NCBI GenBank assembly: GCA_025093555.1
Contig: JAIWNF010000017.1
Span: forward strand, 62,001-126,000
DNA: 64,000 nt
Source: Circinella umbellata
Lineage: Eukaryota > Mucoromycota > Mucoromycetes > Mucorales > Lichtheimiaceae
Direction of reading: 5' to 3'
Below the pieces are notes generated by a model. It saw nothing but the letters and a program-made list of their open reading frames with translations, made no database searches and had not been told where the DNA came from. The stretch's first letter is position 1. Each line of letters opens with the position of its first letter. The position numbers and the translations under genes are program-made. Below, one piece after another: positions 49,873 to 62,331 of this stretch.

Positions 49873-52800
49873 CTAATCTTGACCTTCTGCTCCTAAAGGA
49901 TCAATCGTACTTGGACTAGATGATACCATGTGATGCGCTGTTGGACTATTGGTATCTGTTGCTGACAAACCAGTACGTTTGTTTATGCGCAAAGGTGGAA
50001 TACTACTATGTGGGGTATCGGTTGAAGATTTAAACGAATTATAATACTTGTTTTTGTTTTTAGTAGATGAATCGTTTTCATTATCATCATTGGCATCATC
50101 TTGAAGAATCCATTTAAATTTGCTGTTCTTCTTAGAGTCTGATTCTTTATGTTGTAACATCGGGTCGGATATCAAATCTTCAATTCGATATACGACATTG
50201 TTTTGCTTATTGTTAATGACAGTGGGTGGCACGAGTGATGAAGATGTTGTGGTAAAAGTAGATGTAGCTGTAGTGGTTTTGGAAGTAGGTGTAGCAGCAG
50301 TGTTATGATGTTCAACACTTCCATTGTTATCATTGGATTGTTGTAAAGGAGGCAAAGGTTTGGTTTCTAAATGTTCGCTTGCTGTTGATGATGTGATCGT
50401 ATGCTTATCACTATCATCCGTCACAATTTCCCAATCCTTGTCTTCTTTACTTTCTACCGTAATAGTATCATCTAATAATGGTCCAGTAGTAGTGTTCTTG
50501 CTAGACTTTACCGATTCTTCTACTGCTGGTACTGTTGTTACTGTTGTTGCTGCTATTGCTGATGCCAGGGCAGCAGGGTCAAATAACTGTTTTCCAGCCA
50601 ATACATCACGAATATGTTTAATTCCAGTAAGTGCATTAATTAATAAGACTTGGTCCAGCACTTGTTCTTTATCCGCACCATTTTCTCTTCCTTCTTCTTC
50701 GTTATCTTTTTTTTCCATAAATAGTTCTTTTTCTAGCTGATCAATACTATTGGTCAATACGCTCGCCATTTCACGATTCATTGTTGCCATTTTACTATCC
50801 ACTTTGTTATCTTGGCGTTGTTGCTGTGAAGAAATTTTTGTGGTTGTACGTTGTACTGTTGAAGCTGGTGCTGTCATTTGTGGTGATGGTTGAGATCGAA
50901 TGACAGAAGGACGATTTGCATTAACACTATTGGTATTATTATTGATATTGGATCCATTATTAAAATGTCGATCAATATCAGAAGGAAATTCTGATGATAC
51001 TGTAAGTCTGCGACGGGAAGTTGGAGTCGCATCAAGACTACTACGAACATTATCACCAATAATATTGACATTTTTCTATATTACATTGTTTATTCGTATT
51101 ACTAGCTTTGCTTTATATTTTTTTCAACTTGACAAACCCTCTCCCAGATTCATTCATACTCTCTCACAAAATACAGTCCGTTTACCCAGCACTATAAAAA
51201 ATAGCATATAGTATTTTCTTTTACCTGAACCGTTCCCATGACACCTGCAATAGCACGATTCAAATCTCGAACTTGAGGACTCTTCATGACACCACGCGTA
51301 ATACTAGCAAATCCATCCATATTGGCGCCATGAGATCGTCTATGGGCCAACCGATTCGAAATAATCGTTTGTTGCTCGGGTTTTGATATACCTTCCCATA
51401 AGGTATGACGTGGTGGTTTTCCTTGTCTTAGATCATTTTGTTGTAAAATATGTAAGCCAGATGCTTCTGATAAATCTTGTTGTAAATATTTAGCTTGCTC
51501 AACAAGTGTAGCTGGATTTCCCACTTGAGGTGCACGCATTAATAATGTTAAACATTGTGCATAATCACTTGCTAACACTGAAGAAAAAAAGAAATTTATG
51601 ATTAATAACCAGTTATATGATATATAGTAATGAGAAAGAGAAAGGTAGGATATATATATAATAAAGAACAAAATCCAACCCCTTCCACCCTTTTGTTCTT
51701 TTTTCTTTTCCTTTTTGAACTTACAATTATCATGGATACGTAAAAGAATTGCTAAGCAAACATATTCTGCTATTTGAAGTGATGGATCATATGCAAGAAT
51801 GGCATCCCATAATTTTAACAAGTCATGAAATTCAAACTCGCGACCAAATAATAAACGAAGCCAGCGCCTATATTTAATATTAGTAAGACTATTGTTTATC
51901 CATTATTTTATTGTAAATCAAAGCTCTGAGGCTAGTAAGAAAAAAAAAGACCTACATTCCATATAGTTGTGGCTCGATATTATAACGTTCAAGATGTTCA
52001 TACAAAACTGGGTCAGTATTTCGTAGATATTGATGGTGAATACGTTGACACGATAACACCACAGGATTCAGTCTTGTACTCTAATATAATATATAATTAC
52101 AATTATTATGGACACCGTTACTGTTACTTTCATATATATACAGATTAAAAAAACTTACATTTCGATTACCCTTTGTAACTATTCGCTCATTAAATTCATA
52201 CCATGGTTTTGCATGTTTCATTATTTTTTCAAATAAAATATATGCATCATGTTCGATAAATGTTGAATCCAATGTTTGTGATATCAATCGATCCACCGGT
52301 CTAAGTTATTGATCGACTAAACGTCAATTATCGGTCTCTTCATAGATAGTCATGCTCCTCGGCCTCTGCATCCCTCCATGTATATATATAAATAGAAGTA
52401 AAAATCAACTTACTCTGAAGGATCTGGATTACTGTTTGTAGGCCATGCTTCATGTTCCAATACCCAATAAAGTGGAGCCAAAAGTTCATGCATTCCTTGC
52501 CGATAAGATACATCTTGATTTAATTTACAATAGATGAATAAAATATCTGTCATTTTCTCTTGGATCTTTAGATTGCGAAAGAATTCAACATCTGGGAACC
52601 TAAAAACACTCAAAACTTTAGCATATATATAAAGGTAAAAGCGTATCTAAATCACCACAACCCAGTCCATCCATATCCCTCTATTTTATAGTTTACGTTC
52701 TATCAACGTCTTGTCGGATTGTTTTTCGGATTTCAGAGTCTTCAAAATATTGTTGCCAAGGATTCTAAATATGAATAAATATATATTAGCATATCTGTAA

Positions 52801-53372
52801 ATAAGGGTTGTTATTATAAGGAGTGTGTCATGTTATGTATATTTACATTGTCATTTAAAGCAAGTGGGTTATTATCTGTAAGGTCTTGATTATTATTACT
52901 TTGTTGAATCATCTCGGCAGGCTCTTCAATATATTTCTGTTTTAATTTTGTATAATGCTGTCGATGTTCGGCTTGAACAGCAGCCCATGTTGATAATTCC
53001 AAGGTGGGAAAGTAACCCAAATAAACCTATTATATATATATATATCCAGTTTGAATCCCACTTCTCCAAATAAAGAGTATCTTCATAGGTTTTACAGAAA
53101 GTAATAGACTTCTTTTTTTTTACCTTCCAACAAATCGATCGCAAACCCGATTGACACACTGTACCAACTACACCTCGGTGTCGTATTGATTCTATAGATA
53201 AATTAGGGTCTTGAAAGATGGCATGCCAACCTTCCCTATTACAGTACATAGGGAGAAAGAGAAAAAAAATAAAGTTTTTATACGTAAAGTTACGTGTTAA
53301 ATACTAGTAAGAGAGTTGTTTAATGTACATGTAAGAGTTTTTTTACCTCCTTGACTGAATGGTATCTGACAT
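49873..53372 (-). CDS. TBC-domain Rab GTPase-activating protein, TBC1D5-like
   Basis: Rab GAP of the TBC1D5 type, which in animals acts on Rab7 with retromer and in autophagy. Ten exons can be read, beginning MSDTIQSR at 53372 (a small first exon whose phase matches REGWHAIFQDPNLS) and ending at the TAG in 49873-49875. The catalytic arginine finger is IRQDVDRTFPD, and the glutamine finger is SYRQGMHELLAPLYW. Other landmarks: SGLRSICWKVYLGY, FIEHDAYILFEKIMKHAKPW, EPQLYGMRWLRLLFGREFEF and HDLLKLWDAILAYDPS. These follow TBC1D5 in order and sequence better than other TBC proteins. The C-terminal third is disordered, Ser/Thr/Asn-rich (for example DSDKHTITSSTASEHLETK), with no visible domain. Splice phases are consistent throughout. 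Confidence 0.93.
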
Positions 53373-54109
53373 TATTAATTATTATCTTCGAAAGTTCTCT
53401 TTTTTTTTGGCAGGTTCAAACAAAGGAGATAAAAATAAATAAGGCTAAATCTTCTAACTGCTTTACTTACAAGCGGACTTTATATATTGGATCAACAAAA
53501 CAGCATTGATTACAATCTATTTTTTGGACTCTCCCTTTTTTTTGTCTTTACCATAAATTATTGATATCGCAAAATATTTTTTTGTTTATTGATTTACTTG
53601 TATATATAAAGAGTCGTATTTATAGACGCAAAAAGTAGATATCTGTATAACGTAACAAGTACTTACATGACTTCCTAAAACGTTTAGTCGAATTATACGA
53701 CTTGACAGTAGTAGCCTTCTTTCTGCATAATAAATGTGAAACTTAATGTATGTAGAGCATCAACTGTAAAAATAAAAACAAGAGAATAAAGATACGTACG
53801 AGCGGAGAATCATCTCCTTTGCTCAAGAGAGAATCGAAGCATTACTGATTTGCCAACCCCATGAGCCGATGAAGCGAATTTTTTTAAAGTAGCATGGTCT
53901 AATATATCTTGAATTCATGACAGCCGAAACAAATCTACTTTTAATATTATATATTAACTGCCAAACGGATAGTACTGGTGTTGGTATCGCTGTTTCAACA
54001 GCTTATATTCTTTGGGTGGTGTCCGGAAGACCAAGTATGGGGGGTATCCGTAATAATTTATCTTCCAATATTAAATTTTTAATTTGCTTGTGTCAACTGC
54101 AGTGATTTT

Positions 54110-54395
54110 GAAAGCTTATAATGAGCAACATAGGCTTGAAACATATACATGGCATTCACGACCAGGTAGAAGTTCGTTGATAACTTTACTGCTATCATCA
54201 CCTTCATCTCTCTCGTATTCAGAACAAAATTTTTTCAGATATTTCTATAAATCATCATCATATACAATGGCATCATCGGTATTTTCATCACTATCACCAT
54301 CACACTTAGAATCATTGTGTTCAGATTCGATAATCGTATTGTAATATATTTGAGGTTTTATAAAGTTTATTGACTCAATAAACATTGTGCTAGAA
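54110..54395 (-). pseudogene. Decayed acidic coding fragment
   Basis: On the minus strand a frame reads from a Met near 54385 through NTIIESEHNDSKCDGDSD and DAIVYDDDL, hits one TAG, then continues KYLKKFCSEYERDEGDDSS and INELLPGRECHVYV before a final stop. Uninterrupted acidic, cysteine-containing sequence on both sides of a single stop suggests a recently broken gene or exon rather than chance. The family is not recognised. It could be a mobile-element remnant. Confidence 0.35.
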
Positions 54396-55169
54396 TGAAC
54401 TTAAACTAATGAATGCAGTCACAATACTTTTTCACATCATGTTACTTTAATGATTTGCCAGACTACTTCTAGAGGGCAAATATTTTTTTTCAACATCTCC
54501 AAATAATCTTTTCAAAGTATCACTACAACAAAATTATGTAAAAAATAAATGAAGTAGTTATTTTGAGGATCGTATACTGTTTTAATACTTTCGCTTGTAA
54601 AACTTACGCAATGTCGGACGGGGCCGCCAGTTGATATTGTAAGAATAATAATAATGGTATGAACGTCTTCTCTAACACTGTGTATTTTGCAAATATCTAC
54701 GTATATACAGAATAAACACTTTTCATAATGGATTAAATTGAACTATCGGAATCCGTTTTTTTTAAAAATGTAAATAAGTATCTTTCTTATTTTTAGCTTA
54801 AACGATTTGGAGTCTGTAGTAACGAATCGCATTAAAGCTGCTCAGCACTTGAGATAACATCATTGAAAAGATAAATTTATGATTATTAACAATAAAGTTT
54901 ACCGATGAGATACGGTTACAAATTAACAGTAATCGTTGAAGAACATTGATATCATTATTGAGGGAACTAAAAGAGCAAAAAAAAAGTGCATGCCAAATCT
55001 ATTCGTCTTTATAAGCCACAGCTTCGAGCATGACTATTGCTAACTTTTTTAAACTGATATATTATTACAATGCCAAGCTTTAAAACAGTCGTGGTACTCC
55101 TAATGAATGCAACCAAAAAATCTAAGCATTCGAGGGAAAGTACATTTTTTAACTACTTCCAGTAATATT

Positions 55170-55307
55170 TCAATGTTCTTTTTCATTGAGTATATCAGGA
55201 TATTTATCGTCAACTACATCAACTACTGTTGAACAAAAACTCTTTACGTGATGACCCAGTAGCAGTGATAACCAAAATACGGAAATATTCATCAAGTGTA
55301 GCTTCAT
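55170..55307 (-). CDS. Possible 45-residue secreted or membrane peptide
   Basis: A minus-strand frame from ATG at 55307 to TGA at 55170 encodes MKLHLMNISVFWLSLLLG followed by a polar, acidic tail (VVDVVDDKYPDILNEKEH). The N-terminus has the shape of a signal peptide (basic start, hydrophobic core). The size is below reliable prediction, and the surrounding DNA contains broken coding fragments, so it may be the leader exon of a decayed gene or chance. Confidence 0.2.
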   Translation of the reverse strand: MKLHLMNISVFWLSLLLGHHVKSFCSTVVDVVDDKYPDILNEKEH

Positions 55308-55411
55308 TCGTTCGCTAGACGAGTTGTATATTTTAATATGTACCTATATACTAGATTTATTGGTACCGGCGAAGTATGTATAGTTTTTATGGTACAAATA
55401 TTCGTTATGCT

Positions 55412-55624
55412 CTACTGCTTTATCCATGGTTCGTAGAAACAGTAGTTGTATATGTATTCGAAATCGACAACAAAATTATATTTTGAATCGCCGGCAAAAT
55501 AGCCTGTTATCATACGATTATAAGTTTCTTCGTAGCTATGTTCAACTGTCCCTAGATGATCGAGAACAGAGTCATCACACTTGTATTTACGTATGTTTCC
55601 CAGCTCATACTCATACTCTTCCAA
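55412..55624 (-). pseudogene. Decayed or orphan coding fragment, acidic and Tyr-rich
   Basis: A 70-residue open stretch on the minus strand begins at a Leu codon after an in-frame TGA and reads EEYEYELGNIRKYKCDDSV, then HSYEETYNRMITGYFAGDS, ending YEPWIKQ. Composition is protein-like, unlike the low-complexity chance frames nearby. There is no usable ATG. It is probably part of the same decayed locus as the fragments at 55.2 and 54.3 kb. Not recognised. Confidence 0.3.
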
Positions 55625-55863
55625 TCCTTTTCATTTCTTTTTCTCAGTGATATACGAGTCGAAGTCATTACCCAGGGACATCCTGGCTAAAATAACTCTC
55701 AAAGAAAAAAATATGAACAAGCGTTTCACTGCTGAAAAAAAAAGCTTTTTTTTAAAAAAGTAGATATAGCAGTGCTTAACTGTTGGGGTTACACAAAAAC
55801 GACAATGCTAAGATAAATTGTAAGATGTAAAAACAAAAACCACGCAGACTAAATGAAATTCAG

Positions 55864-55895
55864 CGGAAGAACCTTTTTTTCGGCTGAAGAATCCG
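55864..55895. promoter_or_regulatory. CGG/CCG cluster upstream of Zn2Cys6 factor B
   Basis: CGG at 55864, CGG at 55881 and CCG at 55893 (CGG-N9-CCG) lie 100-130 bp before the factor B start in AT-rich DNA. This mirrors the CGG cluster upstream of factor A and could be a Zn2Cys6 binding site. Function is inferred. Confidence 0.3.
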
Positions 55896-55993
55896 AGGTA
55901 ACTTCTCTTTTCAGGTGGTTCTGTTCGCCACGTTTTTTTTTTTTTGTAAGGACCATTGTTTCTCAATTCTTTTAAAGATTTTCTTAGTGTTCT

Positions 55994-58900
55994 ATGAGTG
56001 ATCAACGTAAAAGATATGTAAAAACAAGAACACTTAGAGCTTGGTGAGTATTAAATTCATTTATATTATAACTGGTATGAAAAAAAAGTTTTAGTCTATA
56101 CCCTAACTCTGCGAGAGCTGTTCTTTTTCGTTCGTTTACAAAGTGATCTCTGTAAACGTAGAAAGATCCGTTGCCATTTCACACCAGGCCAACCATGTTT
56201 TAATTGTGTAACTTATGAGGTCGATTGTGTATTTACCGAAGAGTAAGCTTAATGGAATAAGAGATAAAAATAATTGAATATTGTGTTTTTGTTTTGTATT
56301 AATAAACACTATCTACTTTAGTGCTCGTAAACGAGGACCTCCAAAAGGGTAAAGATAAATAGAAAGAACGGAGAGAATGGTAGGGAAAAAAAAAGCTTAA
56401 CTTAATTTATTTTTAGACGTGCCGAACAATTGGAAAAACGTATTCAAGTACTTAATGAAACCATTTATAATGCAACTGGACAAAGCGATATTGATTCATT
56501 ATTACGAGAAATGGATCAAAGAGAAAAGGAAGATCAAGAAAAGGGAAAGAAACGGAAACGGGTAAAAAATGATGATGAGATGGGCTATATAAAACGGCAA
56601 CGACAACAAGATCAAGAGAATATGTTGTCACAAAGGTTTACAGAAAATATTGATGCCCTTCATTCTCGACAATGGCCATCAGGAGCACGATACAATGATA
56701 TTATTTATTTAGGTGATATGGATAGCTTTCAATTATTTTCTAAGAAATTACGATTGAATAAGAATGATAAATGGAAAGGACATTTTATACGTAAATATGG
56801 TGATACAGTGGTTCTTGTAGCGGATGATCAGGGTCCACAACCTCAAGAAAGTAAAATTCCTAAATTCAAACGGAAATGGGATAACAATACATGTATTCCA
56901 TCATCCTTGTCCATACGTGGAATCCATCAATATATATATCTTATTACGGGATTAGATCGATATACGAGTACAAGACTATTGCGCATGTGAGGATATATAA
57001 GATAATCTATTTAAGACTAGAAAATCGTTATTCGTAACTTAAAAGAACAAAAGTTGAGGAATGAAAGACTAATAGTATCTTGCAACAACACCAATAATAA
57101 TAATAATAATATTTAGCTATTTTGCCAATATTCATCCAATATTACCTGTGATTGATAAACGAGAATTTTTGGAACAATACCGCGATAAATGTGCAAGTTA
57201 TCCTGGTGGTGATTTGATTAATGCTATGTTTGGTGCAGCAGCAAGATTTGTGGAAACTGAAAGCCTTGATTCAGAGAGAAAAACAAAAGTACCTTTAGAT
57301 GCTCAATGGGATTTACCAGTGGGTTGGAGTGACCATTTTTTTGATCAAGCGCAAAAAATTATATCCAACGGACTTTTAGGTCCTGCAACCATATCTACTA
57401 TTCAAGCCATTGTATTGATACAAAATCAACGAGCGACTGTTGACACGAAATCATCTACTTGTTGGTTGACAGGTGGTTTTGTAAGTATCGATATATCTAA
57501 AGAGATCCAGAGGAGAAAAATTAATATTAATGAAATCCCTTATTCAAATTATTTTTTACGTACATTTATACATAGGGTGTACGACTTGTAAGGATTATGG
57601 ATAAGATAGAAATGTTATATTTAATGTATATATATATATATATATATATGCCCTTATTGGTCACACATTGATTTTATTTATAGGCGCAAGGATTAGGGTT
57701 AAATAGAAATTGTGATGATTGGGAAATACCGGAGCATGATAAAGAAACTCGAAAACGAACTTGGTGTAGGTATTTTTTTTGTTTGGTCTTTCTGAACATA
57801 TGAATAAATTGATTGGGATCAAACTCATGCCTATTAATTTATTTTTTCTGAATGGGTTACTATAGGGGCACTCTTTATTTGTGATCGTTTTCAAGGTGCA
57901 TTAAATGGTCGACCCTTAGCTATTGATGATGATGTAAGAATAAATTGAATAAAACTGGAGTAGAAAAATCAGCGACGGTTTTCTCTCTTTCCTTCTCTCT
58001 ATGTATATGTATATTTTTTATAAAGAAAATGAATATCTATTTAACTGTGCGTATGTATGGGTTTATAATATAGGATAATGATGTCGGGTATCCAAGTGCA
58101 CGCGCTGATTGGAAAGAAGTACTAGATTTGCCTGATGATACAGATGAGGATGATGAAGAATATACTGGTCCGAGGTTCCCATCTGCTACATACCATCCTA
58201 CTGAATTGACTAGTAGTAAGGGTCAGGTATGTATCTATCAACTCTTTGTAGAGTTGGCAAAACTTTCTGAGATCCTTGGGCGTATCCTTCGTGGGTTATA
58301 TTCACCTGAAGCTAAAATGATGAGTGTTCAACAACAACGGGATGAAACGGTTCGCAAATTGGATCGAGAATTGACTGAATGGCGATTTAATTTTGGGTGG
58401 TCTATTAAACACACAGATTATTATGATTATAAAGAAGATGGTCAATTTTCAGGTGTTGTTGGTAACTATCATATTCTCCCGCTGCTTCCATAAATTTTGT
58501 ATGCGTGCATTCAAAAACGAAGGAAATATATAATTCTATACTAAAGAAAAAAAATCAATTGTGATATGGACAATATATTAGCAACGACGATATTATTTTA
58601 TTTTACAACATTAATTCTATTACATCGACCATTTATCAAATCTACAGCTGTATCTCATGCTGTTGGATCCAAGCAACCATCTTTCTCTTCTTTTTGGATT
58701 TGTACCAGTGCAGCTACTCATGGTATACGTATCGCTTCCTCATTAACTATGAATGATTACATGTTGACACCCTATGCGTTCAGTTTATACCCTGTCTTAC
58801 AATGCTGTTTAATTCTCATGTACAATACAAAAAATCAAGATCCTAATATTTCTATTGCAGCGAAAGAAGATCTTGACAAAGGGATCACATTGATTGATCG

Positions 58901-60026
58901 TATTCATGAATTTTCCAGTACTGCCCAAACTCTTAAAGTATTATTTCAAAGTATTATGGATAAGAAAAACATTGATACAATTACTGGACCTTTGGAAATG
59001 GATTATCATGATTTGGATGAATCGAAACGAGGGGAGAATCAGTTTGGCAAATTAAAGAGTAAAAAGCGTGGATTTAAACGACGACAAGAGCAACAACAAA
59101 CAACGGATAGTAAAAATGATAATAATAAGTTTTCGATATCATCGTTAATCGATACGTTTCTATTACAGCAAGATATTTCAGTAGATTCTTGGATCTCGCG
59201 GGCGAGTACTCCAGGTACGTTAAAAGATACATAGTAACTAACAATAGTGATGTAATTATTTTTTTGTACGCACTTGTATTATTATAAAAGAAAGTAAAAA
59301 AATAAATATTTATTATTATATATCTATTTAGTTTCCATGGTACCACTTCAACCGACACAAGAGGAGGCATTTACTTTGCTACAATTTGGTTTAAATGTTC
59401 ATGATCCACTCCAAAAGGACAATGATGATATTTCAACAACAGTGAACATGTCACCAATACCACCAGAAATGATGACAAGGAGTTTATCTACTTCTGCATC
59501 TATTGAAGCATATCTACCAGTCTTATCATCACCAGTAGTAGAAACAACACCGAGTAATTCATTAAATTCTTCTATGGAGCATTCAAGGCTTCCAGCAACA
59601 GCAGCAACGACGATGAAGTCTATCCCAGCTACTGTAGCTACAACTAATTTGGATCTATTTCAGCCATCTGTATCTGTAGTATCAGATATACCAACAATAG
59701 GGAGTCGCCCTTTTGCACCAATTGTATCGGCTATTCGCACCACTACATCTATGGAAAACAATAGTTCATTTGCGCCTGTCGTATCTGCAATTCCCAGGAG
59801 TATCAGCAATCATAGCAATAGCCACAGTCACGTGACGACAGTAACAACAGATGCATCTTCTCTTGTTGATCAAGCACTAACGTTAGAAAACAGCAGCACA
59901 AATGTATTTCAAAGTGACCCTAATAATCCATTTTGGAGTATTCCAGCATCTATCAATTGGACAGACTGGGATGAATGGTATCAACATACCCAAGATTCTT
60001 CCACTTGGGATACTCTTAATGGGTAA
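55994..60026 (+). CDS. Zn2Cys6 transcription factor B with fungal-specific regulator domain
   Basis: Nuclear DNA-binding regulator. Eleven exons (55994-56043, 56144-56242, 56322-56348, 56417-56986, 57117-57480, 57576-57587, 57684-57765, 57866-57933, 58074-58452, 58582-59214, 59332-60026) join in frame to 992 residues. The zinc cluster reads RACDLCKRRKIRC, then CFNCVTYEVDC, with all six cysteines, followed by RKRGPPKGRAEQLEKRIQVL (linker and coiled coil). The regulator domain shows IYFANIHPILPVIDKREFLE, RTWWALFICDRFQGALNGRP, LYSPEAK and LILLHRPFIK. A 12-nt exon (57576-57587, GGTGTACGACTT, encoding GVRL) is needed to restore GGFGVRLAQGLGLNR. The C-terminal 230 residues are Ser/Thr/Pro-rich, ending in an aromatic/acidic patch (INWTDWDEWYQHTQDSSTWD) that resembles an activation region. 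Paralogue of factor A. Confidence 0.9.
57626..57649. repeat. AT microsatellite in a factor B intron
   Basis: An AT run of about 24 bp lies in the intron following the 12-nt exon of factor B. Confidence 0.85.
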
Positions 60027-60311
60027 TGAAAACAATTCAATAAAAGATAATACTTTATGTCTACTTGTTCATTCATTGGTTGGGAGTATAACGATAATAT
60101 TACTAAATACATTAGAATCTTTTTCTATAATGATACATTTAGCTTCTTCTTATTCATTTATCTATCCCAATACAATTATATACTTTATTGTTGCTTAAAA
60201 AGCAAACATACAACAAAAAATTGAAGCGAGCTCTGGAGAAAAGAAAAAAACAATTGATTTTATGTATGTAGTATATATAACTATATATAATTATTATTTA
60301 GTATTTTCTTT
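60027..60311. other. Convergent 3' region of factor B and PTC5
   Basis: Both genes end here. AT-rich, with no gene. Confidence 0.6.
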
Positions 60312-62038
60312 TTAAAGACGAGACCAAACCCATCCAGAGTACCAACTTGAATTGGGTGAATTTACAAGACGAGGCTCAGATGCATCTACTTCCTTTGGTT
60401 CCATGATAGGCCCAGAACCTTCTTGTATCACATGTTGACCTTTTTCTTGCTCTTGATTTAACTCAATTACAGTAATTGTAATATCATCACGATATCGTCT
60501 CGATGGTTCCCGTGTAAGACGTTTTGACATTTCCAATACTTCATCCGAAACAGGTAACTTTTCACCAATATTCTTGTAAACAACATCATATAACAGGGCT
60601 TGACGCATTAAATGAGTAGCCGCATTTTTGTCCTTTCCATCCTTTGGCCACGAGCTCATAAGTTCAGCCGAGACTTGATCACCATCTGTACTACGAACAC
60701 TGTCCCAGCTCAATTCATCCCATAAACCATCTGTACCAAGGACAACATACTTGTCACCCTTTTCTAACTTGTGATGAGTAACAAGAGGTTTAGAATACAA
60801 ATAGGGTGGGGTATGGTAATTGACGACAATACGATGATGATACCGAGCAAAAGTACTATAGATTTCGTAAGGGATATAAGGTAGAACATTCATTTGATAT
60901 TCTTTGGGTACTTTATACATGATATCACCAAACGATCCACCCACCGCAATTAAACCAAAAATTCTGTTTCGTCGAACAATGGCACCGGATTCATTTGGTG
61001 GATGTTGCGAAATCATATGAGCACGCCACGCTGGATGAGCTGGGGACTGTTCTTCTACAAGTCTTCGACCAGTCCATGATCCATCTTCTTCTTGACGAAT
61101 TACTATGATTGTTGTTTTTTGTGGAAGTGAATAATGTTTTCAACATGGTTAGTTTTATAGAAGAAAATTCATTTGCGAGTTTTATTATTTTGACAATAAT
61201 TATTTATATTAATACTTACTGACAACACGAGAATCACCCGTATTAGCTGCATATAAATCGTCGCCTTCCAAATAAACTGCACAGGCACACGATCCTGTTA
61301 TAGCTTCCTTAATAATCTTATCAGCATTTGGGTTCTTAGCGATTGCTTTTTGAATTTGGTTTTCAGTTACACGAGCAACATTCTTCGGGAACAAGTCATA
61401 AAATCGCTGTTGAATATCTTGATCAAGTGTTTCAAATGCTGTAGAGATAATGTCTTCTTTTCGTTGCTGTGTTTCGCCTTCTTTTGTTGATTCTCTCAGT
61501 TGTCTGGCAACATAGATAGGAAGTTGTGTTTTGATCATTTCTGAACAGTTTGGTCCAATATGTCCTAAAGTTTATTATTTGATATGTACATGTGTTTTCT
61601 TTTTGGTGAGACCATTTTATAAAAACAGCACATACAAATTTTAGTAGTAGCATAAAAGAGGCTCAAAAAAATGTTTATCCTACCGTCATAAACACCAGCA
61701 ATCAGTTTGTTGCCATCAATGGTATTGATGCTGTAATTATCTTCCACAGGATTATTGGAAGCCATACGTGTAGTATAAACAGCTTTCACTCGTTGGATGG
61801 AGGACTTATTGACTATTTGTCCAGCCCTCAATCGGTTGTCAATCTCTTCTGCGGTTAATTGTTTGAATGGACGCGGATCATAGACTTGTGATTTTCGATT
61901 TTGTTGATTTGTAGCAGTTGTATTGAAGGCTTTAGTTGGTTCTTGCGTACGCTTATTATTTAAATAATAATATCCAAGACCACCTGAAAAGCCAACACCT
62001 GCTATGGCGGTGGAAATGGTTTTGAGGGGTACTGTCAT
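60312..62038 (-). CDS. PTC5: Mitochondrial PP2C-type phosphatase, Ptc5/PDP family
   Basis: Mn/Mg-dependent Ser/Thr phosphatase of the pyruvate-dehydrogenase-phosphatase group; yeast Ptc5 activates PDH. Exons 62038-61684, 61564-61220 and 61102-60312 join in frame to 496 residues. The N-terminus has a hydrophobic segment (TISTAIAGVGFSGGLGYYYL) fitting a mitochondrial leader plus inner-membrane anchor. PP2C motifs are NPVEDNYSIN, AGVYDGHIGPNCSEM (metal-binding Asp-Gly), GSCACAVYLEGDDLYAANTG with GDSR, VVLGTDGLWDELS and SRRYRDDITITVIE. The loop with HHKLEKGDKYVVLGTDGLWD matches PDP and Ptc5. All metal ligands I can place are present. Codon and intron style match neighbours. Confidence 0.93.
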
Positions 62039-62331
62039 TTATAAAAGAAGAAAGACAAAGGAAATTGAAAAGGAGAACGCCTGCGGGCTTATATCTTGGT
62101 GCTATGTTTGTGTGGTGCCTTAAATAATATTGTACAATAACACGCGGCGTTGATTTTAATGCAAAAATCGTTCATCATGACTTAGACTTCATGAAATCTA
62201 TTTACTTTATATAAAAGTGACTTTACTACTGTTCCCACTCACATAAATATTACTCTTATTATTATTTTCAGAAACGCAACTTTATTTACTAACTTTTACT
62301 CAAACTTTCTTGTTAGAATAAATTTAAAACT

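Larger units (their letters stand above)
53373..55993. other. 2.6-kb region with decayed coding fragments
   Basis: Divergent promoters of the RabGAP and factor B. Three minus-strand patches look protein-like but are interrupted: about 55624-55412 (EEYEYELGNIRKYKCDDSV...), 55307-55170 (a 45-residue frame) and about 54395-54110 (acidic, one internal TAG). None is a supportable intact gene. No terminal repeats or target-site duplications were seen. Confidence 0.45.

Noticed and set aside
50120..50740. Plus-strand frames of 62-138 codons
   Set aside because: Antisense of the disordered tail of the RabGAP gene.
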